23,837 bases of DNA from Sanchytrium tribonematis (taxonomy: Eukaryota; Sanchytriomycota; Sanchytriomycetes; Sanchytriales; Sanchytriaceae), in the NCBI GenBank assembly GCA_018985235.1, contig JADGIG010000075.1:1-23837 (forward strand), in the 5' to 3' direction. The number at the start of each line of letters is the position of its first letter. The first letter of the stretch is position 1. Shown in pieces: positions 1 through 8,363 of this stretch. A program made the position numbers and the translations under genes. The notes beneath the pieces are model-generated. The model had not been told where the DNA came from and did not search any database. It saw only the letters and a list, made by a program, of their open reading frames with translations.

Positions 1-317
1 ACTTTGGGTGGTGAAGACTCAATATGAGTACTCCATTCCACTGGTTCGCCAACTTGATCATCATCAATATCAATTTTCCGATTAGATATCACTTTGCCAA
101 CTTCCCGATCGGCAGCAAATATTGGAGCTCTATTTAGTGCATAGAGCGTCGATAAAAGAAGTTTATATTTTTGTACATTTTTAAGATTTTTTGGGAGCGG
201 CTTTTGAGGAACGTTGAGGTTGGCAAATATTTCATCTCCAACTATACCCCTGCTGTATGCTTCCAAAATCCAATTGAGTGCATCGACTGACGGCGAGTCT
301 TCCAGAGAGTCAGACAT
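1..317 (-). CDS. hypothetical protein, N-terminal part (runs off the left edge)
   Basis: An open frame reads leftwards from ATG at 317 to the window edge without a stop, giving at least 105 residues beginning MSDSLEDSPSVDALNWILEA. Codons look ordinary for this genome. The visible part is soluble: a predicted helical stretch (ALNWILEAYSRGIVGDEIF), a proline/lysine turn (PQKPLPKNLKNVQKYK), a second helix (LLLSTLYALNRAPIF), then an acidic segment (DIDDD). I see no signal peptide and recognise no family. The start is chosen as the first ATG. It faces the importin gene at 350, leaving only 32 bp for two promoters. I assign no function; the rest of the gene lies outside the window. Confidence 0.72.
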   Translation of the reverse strand, partial: MSDSLEDSPSVDALNWILEAYSRGIVGDEIFANLNVPQKPLPKNLKNVQKYKLLLSTLYALNRAPIFAADREVGKVISNRKIDIDDDQVGEPVEWSTHIESSPPK

Positions 318-349
318 TTCAAAACAATTTCCCCTGTAGAAAAACAAAA

Positions 350-3020
350 ATGTATCAACAACTCATAGATACACTCTATGGACCTTCATCAACACCTGAA
401 CAGAGAAAAGACGCAGAGATGCAACTTGTAGCATTTCAAAAATCAGATAACGGCTTAGCAAGTGTCGGCGAAATGCTGAAGGGAAATTTTAACGCTCAAT
501 TTTTTGGAATTATGACTATACAAGTACACTTAGTCACGACAAACTACACTATCTCATTTGAGGAGATTTTGAAAGTTTACGATGTAATTAAATCTTCGCC
601 TCAATTTGTTATTCGTAAATATGCAGTTGTTTTAGCAACAGTTGGGCTTAAAACTATTCCAGATGATTTTTTGAACAAGGTTTATCAGTATACACAGTCT
701 GTACCGCTTGTTCTATTCACTGCTATGGATCTCGTTAATACAAGTGAGAAGATATATCAAATTCGGTTGAGAAACCACTCCATTATATTTTGCAAAAGTA
801 ATTCAAAATTTGTTTTATCTATTATTAACGAATGCCTTAACAGAAGACAGTATTGTGAAGAAGCGGTGGAAACATTTACTATTTGGCTTTCAAGATTTGA
901 AAACACTGAAATTCAACAGCTTTATTCTTTATTATTAGATTTATTAAGAAGAAATGAAATTTTAGAACATGTGTCTGAGGCTATTTGTGGGATAGTTAGT
1001 GCGGTTGAAGGGTTTGAAGAAAGCATTGGTGATACATTGGTGCCTGAAATTTCTAGTCAGAAGGTGCTCGAATTGATCCGTTCACAATCCGATGACACAG
1101 AATCCTTTTTAAAGATTATAATGTCTGTTGGGGAAGAATTGACTAATTACCTTGTTAGAAACGCGCTAAAGCCTGAAGTTGATAATTATTTTCAAGTTCT
1201 AATGACAATAACCAATGCCCCTGGTACTTTCGGAATCGATGAAGTCATTAGTGAGGAAAGTTTGTTCATTTGGTCTTATATTCAAGAAGCTGTGACTGAG
1301 CCGTCAAGTCAATTGTGCAAATCCTTTGCTATTGACTATCCGGACTTTGACCCCAGTCGATTTGAAGTTCCTCAAATTATATTTCAAAAATTCGAATCTA
1401 TTTTCAAAACATTACTTGTAGTCGCGCTGACAAAAATGGCTGCGGATCCGAAGTCATTTAGTGATAAACCTAAAGATTTGTTGACTCAATTTATGACTTA
1501 TCGTTCTACTCTTTGTGATACTGTGCTGGACGTTTACAAAATATGCCCCCAATATACCATGGAATATCTGTATACAAATTTAAAGGAGCTTCTTTTTAAT
1601 GCTCAAACTCGAGAGTCCTCAGTAGAATGCCTTTTAAGGTCTTTTGGGTTTTTGAGCGACTATAACGAGGAAGACACTACAGTTTCAAAATTTTTTGAAG
1701 TAGAATTATTAAACCAGTCTATGCAACTTGCGAAAAATAATACTTGGACACATGTGCATCAGCAGTATTTGCTTTGTTGTGGGCACTATTCAATATGGTT
1801 CGAAAAAAACTCAGCCTTTGATCCTACTAATGTAATCAATTACACTATGACATTGCTTGAATTCTCAAAATACCAAAATACTTCCGTACAGGCCATAAAG
1901 GGTCTCTGTAGGTACTTACCCGAACGCATGATAAAATTTGCTGGCCCACTATTAGCAAATATACCTCAGTTTAGCGACACCGTTAAAATCGGGTTACTGC
2001 AAGCTCTTTCAACAACGACATCCACACTTGGCTGTAATGAAAAATTAGACGCACTGCAAATTATTTTGGTGAATATTCACCAAAATTTTTCTCAAGTCAA
2101 ATTGCAAACTGACAACACCATTCTTTTGAAGTGGGCAAACGCTTTCACTGACGTCGTTCAGTCTTTTCCAAAGCTTTCTGAGTTGAAGCTGGCTGATAAA
2201 AGTCATTTAAATCCATTTTTAGTCATCTTGGATTCAAATATCTTGACTTGGATGCATTTTGTCTCCCAACTTCCATCTGATATCGAACTTAGTAATTGTT
2301 TTTTAAAAATTGTCGGGTTGTCTTCTCCATTAATTATGTTTGAATGGGAGGCACCATTAAAAAGTGCCACTCAAATGAGTGAATTTCTACATCAGTGGTG
2401 GTGCTCGAATTCTTGCAGTGAGATTCTTGGGTGTTATCAAAGAGTCATTAAAGCTTGTGATAGCAATTTTTTATATAGCTATAAAGCCGTTGCTTTAGAT
2501 TATCTTTCCAAGATCTTACTAGACACGTCAAAATTCAGTATTTTTCACTAATTTAGATGACCCAGAAATTTTAATTGCCGGTCTTGAATCATTCGTATTT
2601 GTTATTAAGGACTTGGATCAGCTAAAACTTTCAGAACATGAAACAAAAGCCATTTTAAACAATTTCCAGGAAATGACAATCTTTGGTTTAAAATCAAACT
2701 ACAGGAATGTATGCGCTCAAGCCTTGACAATAGTTGAATCTAGCCATGCTTCTCCAAACCTCAATTTAAATAGAAGCCTCAACCCATCTGTAATACTGCC
2801 TACAATATTTGAAGCATTAAAGCAATCTATGCCTTTAGACAAGTTTTTAATGACAAAAGCATGTCATTATATCCAAAATATTCTTAGACAGAACCCTGAA
2901 CCTTACTTGATTTGCATCCCAAAGGACCTCAATTTTTCTAGCTTAGATATCAAATCAATCAGACAGTCGTTGCTAATCTGGTCAGGAAGACCTTCGTTTG
3001 ATTCTAGTTCATTTAATTGA
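350..3020 (+). CDS. importin-13 / Kap122-like karyopherin (two exons)
   Basis: Probable nuclear transport receptor of the importin-beta superfamily, which carries cargo through nuclear pores under Ran-GTP control. Exons are 350-2537 and 2557-3020 (883 aa), split by a proposed 19-nt intron. The N-terminus (LIDTLYGPSSTPEQRKDAEM) has the usual importin-beta N-terminal helix pattern. The rest is helical HEAT-like throughout. A mid-protein stretch with YRSTLCDTVLDVYK resembles the YR-x-D-x-x-DTL-x-x-VY element of importin-13/Kap122 rather than transportin-3. Length suits the family (about 900-1080 aa, slightly short). ATG at 350 is preferred over upstream non-ATG codons because the conserved region starts there and an upstream start would overlap the divergent neighbour. 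If the intron is wrong, a one-base frameshift near 2540 is the alternative. Subfamily is less sure than superfamily. Confidence 0.82.
2538..2556 (+). other. 19-nt intron in the karyopherin gene
   Basis: The sequence is GTATTTTTCACTAATTTAG. It starts GTA, ends TAG and holds CTAAT just before the acceptor. Removing it joins the frame ending DTSKF (otherwise stopped at 2549-2551) to DPEILIAGLESF in the next frame, interrupting a codon after its first base. It matches the anatomy of the two stronger introns at 11637 and 20894. Loss of one T from the TTTTT run would also restore the frame, so this is the least secure of the three. Confidence 0.75.
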
Positions 3021-3026
3021 TTTATT
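3021..3026 (-). terminator. poly(A) signal of the GlnRS gene
   Basis: On the minus strand the gene ends TAATAAA: the stop TAA (3027-3025) overlaps AATAAA by two bases. The signal lies in the 4-bp gap to the convergent karyopherin gene and at the end of the coding region, so cleavage must fall inside the neighbour. Confidence 0.55.
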
Positions 3027-5430
3027 AGGCTTTCCTCGAATCCTCTTTTAGAGAAACTGTCTTATTGAAAACCACAGACGAAGATAATAAATCGTTCTTG
3101 ACAGATTTAAGTTGGTTTTCAAAAAGAGCTGTAAAGTCACTACTTGGATCAACTTGATAATAACCCATTCTAACAAATTGAAACTTTAATTTTTCAGTAT
3201 AATAATGATGCTCTGCCATAGCAGTGGCAGTTAATTGGCATCTCTTGTATTCTTTAGTTGGTTTCCAATAACTATTGATACAAGCTTCTAGAGCGCCCAA
3301 CTCTATTAGGCCTTTTTGTACATTAAGTGAATTGTAATTAATGTCGCTCAAGTAACCTTGAGGAACCAGTTGTTTGTCGCTTGGGTCAGGATGTTTGAAA
3401 AGATTGTCATAGTCATTAATGTCGACACTTATTGCGTGGGCTGGATTAACCCATTGAATATAAGATTTTAATTTTTCGTAAGGAATTTCCGGGTTACAAT
3501 TTGGAAATGAAGGATCGTCATAGCGACACTCAAGGCCATCACCAGTCACTCGCACACAGGTTATTGGGAAAGGAACTTGCAGTAACCCTACCGAGTAACC
3601 TTTTCGTAAGCGATAGAAATTTTCGTCGGCGTCCTCGACAAAGTCTGAGGTGTCAATTGCAATTTCTTTTCCAAAGTACAAGGTTCTACTTAGATGTGAT
3701 CCGTTTAACATCGAAACATTATCAATTTTAATTAAAAAGTCGTCAGGAACATTAATTAATTTGATTTTTAATGGCTTTAACACGGCAAAACATCGCGGAG
3801 CCGTAGAATTTAAATGATCTCTAACAACTTGATCAAAACGAACACTTTCTATAGTGGTCAATGATGTGGTCACACCCAACTGTCTTACAAAAGTATTTAT
3901 AGCATCTGCAGGTACACCTCTTCTTCTGAGGGCAATAAGTGTAAATAATCTTGGATCGTCCCAATTTTTGACTGCGCCGATCTTTACTAATTCAACCACT
4001 TTCCTTTTACTAGTAACTGTCCCGGTGATGTTTAATCTACCGTACTCCCATTGAACCGGTTTGTATAATTCTAAAGCATCTAAGATCCAATAATAGGATT
4101 CTCGCGCATGTACGAATTCAGTTGTACAAAGGCTATGAGTTATGTTTTCGACACTATCACAAATGCAATGCGTAAAATCATAAGTAGGATAAATACACCA
4201 TTTGTCTTTGGTTCTTTCATGGGTTTTGGACTTGATGATTCGATAAGCTACAGGATCCCAAAAATATGGATTGGGCGATTGCATGTCCATCTTTAATCGC
4301 AAAGTAGCCTTGCCTTCCTCATATTTGCCATTTTTCATATTTTCAAATTCTAAGAGGGATTCCGAAATCGGCCTACTTCTATATTTAGAATCAGATCGTG
4401 GTCCCTTAGCTTCCCCACCTCTTTGCTCATACATTTCCTCTCCAGTTGAATGGTCGACATACGCCTTGTCTCGTTTAATCATTAAAACTGCAAGCTCATA
4501 TAATTTATCAAAGTTGTCGCTTGAATGAGTCACCTTAAAAGGTTCAAAACCAAGCCACTGCACCATCTCTAGGATGCCATCAAAATAAATCTGATCCTCG
4601 GCATCCGGATTTGTGTCGTCATACCGCAAATAACATTTTCCATTATGTAATTTAGCATATCCAAAATTTATATTAATTGCTTTCGCATGTCCCAAATGCA
4701 AGAATCCATTTGGTTCGGGAGGAAATCTTGTCATTACAAGGCCATTTGTTTCTTTTAAGTGCTGCTTCATTAAATCAGGATTGATTTGGGGATTTTGGCC
4801 AGCCTTATGTAATTTGGAAATATCACCTTCCTTCAGAAAATCAAATGGCCCCTTTTCTTCTATCGATTTTTCAGACAACTTATGAGCGACCTTGGGTTTA
4901 TAATTTTTCAAATTCTTGTCGATTATTTTCATCATCGCAGGAATGTTACCAAATCTTAAAAACGGATCATTTCTGATTTCCTTTAAGATGACCGGCTTTA
5001 AATTAGGGACAGTGTTATTTTTTTCAATAACGCTGTCTACAAAGGTTTGAACTTGAGTATCCTCAATCAAGATACCGACTCCACACCTTTTCTTGATATC
5101 ATCCAAACCGATGATATTATTTACCAAATTTTCAATAACAGCATAGTCATCATCTTGATCAACAGGTATTTTAGACCTGAACTCTTTTATAATTCCGATA
5201 GCCTCATCAATTTGAACTCCACCACTAATTTTGCCTTCAAAAATAAATTTGACGATAACATTGTGAAGTATTGAATATGGGAAAGATTGAGAGCAAAGAT
5301 TCATAACAAGCTTATGTTGGTCTGGTTGATGAAATTTAATGCTTTTTACAAGGCAATCTGAAAGATCTGCATTCTTCTCAGTCTCAGCTAATTTTGATTT
5401 TGAAAGTTTGAAATACGACAAATCTCCCAT
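3025..5430 (-). CDS. GLN4: glutaminyl-tRNA synthetase (cytosolic type)
   Basis: Class I synthetase that charges tRNA-Gln with glutamine. The 801 residues have the eukaryotic layout: an N-terminal appended domain (about 1-220) that eukaryotic enzymes carry and most bacterial ones lack, then the Rossmann catalytic core starting TRFPPEPNGFLHLGHAKA. The HIGH motif is HLGH (245-248) and the KMSKS-type loop is VTSKRK (472-477). The core contains YDDTNP and the C-terminal half is the beta-barrel anticodon-binding region. Length is close to the usual 775-810 aa. ATG at 5430 is the first in frame and gives the expected N-terminus. It reads convergently with the karyopherin gene and lies 78 bp downstream of mS33 on the same strand. 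Nothing appears broken. Confidence 0.97.
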   Translation of the reverse strand: MGDLSYFKLSKSKLAETEKNADLSDCLVKSIKFHQPDQHKLVMNLCSQSFPYSILHNVIVKFIFEGKISGGVQIDEAIGIIKEFRSKIPVDQDDDYAVIENLVNNIIGLDDIKKRCGVGILIEDTQVQTFVDSVIEKNNTVPNLKPVILKEIRNDPFLRFGNIPAMMKIIDKNLKNYKPKVAHKLSEKSIEEKGPFDFLKEGDISKLHKAGQNPQINPDLMKQHLKETNGLVMTRFPPEPNGFLHLGHAKAININFGYAKLHNGKCYLRYDDTNPDAEDQIYFDGILEMVQWLGFEPFKVTHSSDNFDKLYELAVLMIKRDKAYVDHSTGEEMYEQRGGEAKGPRSDSKYRSRPISESLLEFENMKNGKYEEGKATLRLKMDMQSPNPYFWDPVAYRIIKSKTHERTKDKWCIYPTYDFTHCICDSVENITHSLCTTEFVHARESYYWILDALELYKPVQWEYGRLNITGTVTSKRKVVELVKIGAVKNWDDPRLFTLIALRRRGVPADAINTFVRQLGVTTSLTTIESVRFDQVVRDHLNSTAPRCFAVLKPLKIKLINVPDDFLIKIDNVSMLNGSHLSRTLYFGKEIAIDTSDFVEDADENFYRLRKGYSVGLLQVPFPITCVRVTGDGLECRYDDPSFPNCNPEIPYEKLKSYIQWVNPAHAISVDINDYDNLFKHPDPSDKQLVPQGYLSDINYNSLNVQKGLIELGALEACINSYWKPTKEYKRCQLTATAMAEHHYYTEKLKFQFVRMGYYQVDPSSDFTALFENQLKSVKNDLLSSSVVFNKTVSLKEDSRKA

Positions 5431-5471
5431 GTGTGAAAAATGAACTTTGATTGTGTCAAGGTATAGGTTGA

Positions 5472-5476
5472 ATTGG
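5472..5476 (-). promoter_or_regulatory. CCAAT box (reverse) upstream of GlnRS
   Basis: ATTGG on the plus strand reads CCAAT on the gene's strand, 42 bp upstream of the GlnRS start and within the 78-bp spacer. It is a possible NF-Y/HAP site. It lacks the full CCAATCA seen in other promoters here. Confidence 0.3.
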
Positions 5477-5507
5477 TAACAGTAAATCCAAGTAATATCT
5501 CAAATCA

Positions 5508-5513
5508 TTTATT
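5508..5513 (-). terminator. poly(A) signal overlapping the mS33 stop codon
   Basis: The gene ends AAA-TAA-A on the minus strand, so the stop codon (5511-5509) is the centre of AATAAA. Confidence 0.6.
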
Positions 5514-5820
5514 TTTTCGATTTTTTGGCGGTTTTTGTTCCAGGAATCTTTTTCGGTGGTGCTGATTTACCTCTAGCAGCTCTCATTTTTAATTTTGCTT
5601 TCCGCTCTACCTCCGCTAGATCAGCATCCTCAATTCCCATCGCCTTATTAAGTTTTCTTTGTAATGCTGGTTTTACAGTCTTAGGATACCATTGTACCAG
5701 TTTTTCACCAATTAGCGGTTTCCGAAGTACATTTAAACCGGATCTACCAACCGATGGATATGCATGTTCCCATAATTTAGCTTGATATTTTGCAACTATT
5801 TGCTTTGCGGAATTTAACAT
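5509..5820 (-). CDS. mitochondrial small ribosomal subunit protein mS33 (Rsm27/MRPS33 family)
   Basis: Predicted component of the mitochondrial 37S ribosomal subunit. From ATG at 5820 it gives 103 residues, as expected for mS33. The segment RSGLNVLRKPLIGEKLVQWYP fits the family pattern in which a basic 'LR..LIG' element precedes a tyrosine-proline turn, and the tail RGKSAPPKK followed by a lysine-rich run is typical of fungal Rsm27. An upstream extension would need a TTG start, so ATG is preferred. No long transit peptide is evident, though the N-terminus (MLNSAKQIVAKYQAKLW) could form an amphipathic basic helix. It is divergent from the UBE2O-like gene across 60 bp. Assignment rests on short motifs, not a search. 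Confidence 0.8.
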   Translation of the reverse strand: MLNSAKQIVAKYQAKLWEHAYPSVGRSGLNVLRKPLIGEKLVQWYPKTVKPALQRKLNKAMGIEDADLAEVERKAKLKMRAARGKSAPPKKIPGTKTAKKSKK

Positions 5821-5854
5821 TTTCACCCCTCTGTTTTTGATGCATTCCAAATAG

Positions 5855-5860
5855 TATAAA
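5855..5860 (+). promoter_or_regulatory. TATAAA in the mS33/UBE2O divergent promoter
   Basis: TATAAA lies 20 bp upstream of the UBE2O-like start within a 60-bp bidirectional spacer. It could be a TATA box for either gene. In AT-rich DNA this may be chance. Confidence 0.25.
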
Positions 5861-5880
5861 ACCTTGTTTCGAATTATTGA

Positions 5881-8352
5881 ATGTTACTGAGCGAAGATTT
5901 GATATTAATTAAAAATTGGATTGGCATCGTGGAAAATACACCATACTCCAGTGATGAAGATGATGATGAAAGTGACAATGAAGATTGGGAAGATGATATA
6001 AGTTGCAAAAATATTCCATTAACGAAAAAAAGTAAACTGCAACCATACACTGTAGGCTGGCTTAGCCATAGAGCTTACCCGAAGACGTCTCATTCAGAAA
6101 ATGACGTTCAACTACTAGATCGTGCGGTTTGCAAAGGCGATGTGGTGCAATACCAGAATCAGCTTGGCACGGTCCTGGATGTTCATTGCTTCTATGATGT
6201 TATGGACCATATGTGCTGGTTAGATCCAGAAAATGGAAATGAATTCATTTTGAAAAATGTGCCCTCCTCGGCGCTTTACAGAGATCATGAGTATTTGTTA
6301 AATGAGAATATATTCCTCGGAGATTACATGGGTACGTTAGAAGATTTATCAATGGATTGTATTGTTTGCATCAAGTATCTTGGATTCAGTTCCTTAATGC
6401 TAGTAGATGAGGATCTTTGTCAGCCAGTCGACAAGAAGTTTGATCTGAAATTTTCTACTACTCTTCCATCTCACGATAGGAGAATCGAAGTTGAATTTAA
6501 ACATGGCTATAATCACTGCTACTCTAATTCATATTTGAATGAAGCTACCACTCCAGGTACATTTTTTGAATTACAGCCAATTTTAAATGCGGTAAAAAAT
6601 AATAATTCTCGAGTTAAATTTCTTGATGAACGGCTGAAAAGCAAGCCGGTGCCCAAATGGATGACTGAATTTGATAGCGAAGATTCTAGCGTCCAAGTAA
6701 TCTGTTTGGGCTTGAAACCCAGGTTGGCTGAAGTAGAATGGGTTTTGAAAAATCCATTTTCCGTCGAAAATAGCTACAACCCTCCAGAGACTCAGCTTAA
6801 TCTAGAAAATGAAATTGTTCATCAAAAGATTGTACCTTTAATACCTCTAAATCTTAGAAAGAATTTTTTACCAGGAACTTATTGCAGAAAAGATAATGTT
6901 TACTATGAGGTCATAAATGTGAGAAGCTATGTTGACATTGAATTACAATCTAGTAAAATTGTCAAAGCGGTTAAGAGCACGGAAATTAAACCTACTTTAT
7001 TCGTAAATGATGAAGACTACCTACCTTCAGATTTTGTAAAAAACAAAAATGATCCTGATTCATTGGGAATTGTTATTGAGGCAAATGAAAAAGAAAGAGT
7101 GTGCCGAATCAGATGGTTTGAGGACGGTTACAATTTTGGAAAATTATTACCCGATATTCAAGAGATTAGTCTCTTTGATTGCAAGGATGGAGAAATACCT
7201 TTCATGATTACCTCTGGATGTTTCTTGAATCCCAACAATATTCCTGATAGCATCTGTAAAGATTTAAAGTTACTTTGGTTCGGTGAAATCAATAATATTA
7301 GCAAAACTTCAGGCGCGTTAACGATTAAATTTCATAATGGCACAGAGCATATATTCGAACCAAACGAAGTTGTTCCATTTATACCCGAACTTTTGGATTA
7401 CTTTCGTAACGAAAACGAGGAATCTGAAGAAGATAACGAGGAGGATGAGTGGGAAACAGATGAAGAAATTGATGTAGACCCTTCAAAAAAATCTAGTCGA
7501 AACTCAAAAAATACCTCCAGATCTCAATCCAAAACAGTTTCACGATCTGAATCCGCTCAGGTAATTCTGAGCCAAGAGTTGTTTCTTGACAATAGAGATT
7601 CAGAGAATCGTGTCTTGTTCGACGAGGACCCACCAACAGATCATCACTTCTTGAATAGCAGTCATAAACACACTAAAAAATTGCTGAAAAGATACCAACA
7701 CGAAATGCAATTATTAAAGTCAAATTTGGCCCCAGGAATTATAGTCAAATGCTACGAGTCTCGTATTGATTTGTATCGATGTATGATTATTGGGCCTCAG
7801 GAAACACCTTATGAAGACACATGCTTTTTCTTCGATGTGTATTTGGATGAAAGTTATCCATCTCAACCACCAATGGTCCATTACAGAAGTTTTTCAGATG
7901 GAAAACAATTAAATCCGAATTTATTTGATGAAGGGAAAGTTTGCATTAGTCTGCTAGGAACTACAACCGGTGAAAATTTTGAAATGTGGAACGAGAAACA
8001 GTCATCTTTGTTACAACTATTTGTATCCATACAAGCGCTGATTCTGACAAAAGATCCTTTTTGGAATGAGCCACTCCATTGGCGACTTAAAGACTCTGCT
8101 GAAGGTGATCGTTCAAAGACATTGTATTTTGAGCGGACTGTAATCGGGTGTCTTATAAGTATATCGAATATATTGAAAAATCCAATTGCAGGATTTGAAA
8201 AAGAAATCAAGCATCATTTTATTGAGCTAAAAGCGTTGAGCAAAACTCTTACAAGAGTAGAGCAATACCTTTCAAATGACCTCCCCAAGGGTTACAAATT
8301 ATCACTCGAAAAAATCAAAAAAGATTTACTACTATTATCGGAAAAAGAATAA
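5881..8352 (+). CDS. UBE2O: UBE2O-like E2/E3 hybrid ubiquitin-conjugating enzyme
   Basis: Probable large E2 that also works as its own E3. The 823 residues contain an acidic N-terminal stretch (about 23-39, SSDEDDDESDNEDWEDD), UBE2O-type conserved regions (VGWLSHRAYP; LLDRAVCKGDVVQYQNQLGTVLD at 78-100), a second acidic and Ser/Arg-rich linker (510-560) and a C-terminal UBC fold (about 603-760). In the UBC fold PYEDTCFFFDVYLDESYPSQPP leads to LNPNLFDEGKVCISLLGT, with predicted catalytic Cys688. SLLQLFVSIQALIL follows, as in UBE2O. Human UBE2O is about 1,290 aa, so this is a shortened version. A TGA directly precedes ATG 5881, which fixes the start unless there is an upstream exon. Its stop is 11 bp from the stop of the Sel1 gene. 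Confidence 0.92.
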   Translation: MLLSEDLILIKNWIGIVENTPYSSDEDDDESDNEDWEDDISCKNIPLTKKSKLQPYTVGWLSHRAYPKTSHSENDVQLLDRAVCKGDVVQYQNQLGTVLDVHCFYDVMDHMCWLDPENGNEFILKNVPSSALYRDHEYLLNENIFLGDYMGTLEDLSMDCIVCIKYLGFSSLMLVDEDLCQPVDKKFDLKFSTTLPSHDRRIEVEFKHGYNHCYSNSYLNEATTPGTFFELQPILNAVKNNNSRVKFLDERLKSKPVPKWMTEFDSEDSSVQVICLGLKPRLAEVEWVLKNPFSVENSYNPPETQLNLENEIVHQKIVPLIPLNLRKNFLPGTYCRKDNVYYEVINVRSYVDIELQSSKIVKAVKSTEIKPTLFVNDEDYLPSDFVKNKNDPDSLGIVIEANEKERVCRIRWFEDGYNFGKLLPDIQEISLFDCKDGEIPFMITSGCFLNPNNIPDSICKDLKLLWFGEINNISKTSGALTIKFHNGTEHIFEPNEVVPFIPELLDYFRNENEESEEDNEEDEWETDEEIDVDPSKKSSRNSKNTSRSQSKTVSRSESAQVILSQELFLDNRDSENRVLFDEDPPTDHHFLNSSHKHTKKLLKRYQHEMQLLKSNLAPGIIVKCYESRIDLYRCMIIGPQETPYEDTCFFFDVYLDESYPSQPPMVHYRSFSDGKQLNPNLFDEGKVCISLLGTTTGENFEMWNEKQSSLLQLFVSIQALILTKDPFWNEPLHWRLKDSAEGDRSKTLYFERTVIGCLISISNILKNPIAGFEKEIKHHFIELKALSKTLTRVEQYLSNDLPKGYKLSLEKIKKDLLLLSEKE

Positions 8353-8353
8353 A
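8348..8353 (+). terminator. poly(A) signal overlapping the UBE2O stop codon
   Basis: The gene ends GAA-TAA-A: the stop codon 8350-8352 sits inside AATAAA. Confidence 0.6.
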
Positions 8354-8363
8354 TATTAGATTT

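Noticed and set aside
3501-5274. Plus-strand open frames of 62-85 codons opposite the GlnRS gene
   Set aside because: They lie wholly antisense to a strongly supported enzyme, have no recognisable domain and vary in frame. They are by-products of the real coding strand.
5821-5850. Ten-residue N-terminal extension of mS33
   Set aside because: It starts with TTG. ATG 5820 gives the expected family length.
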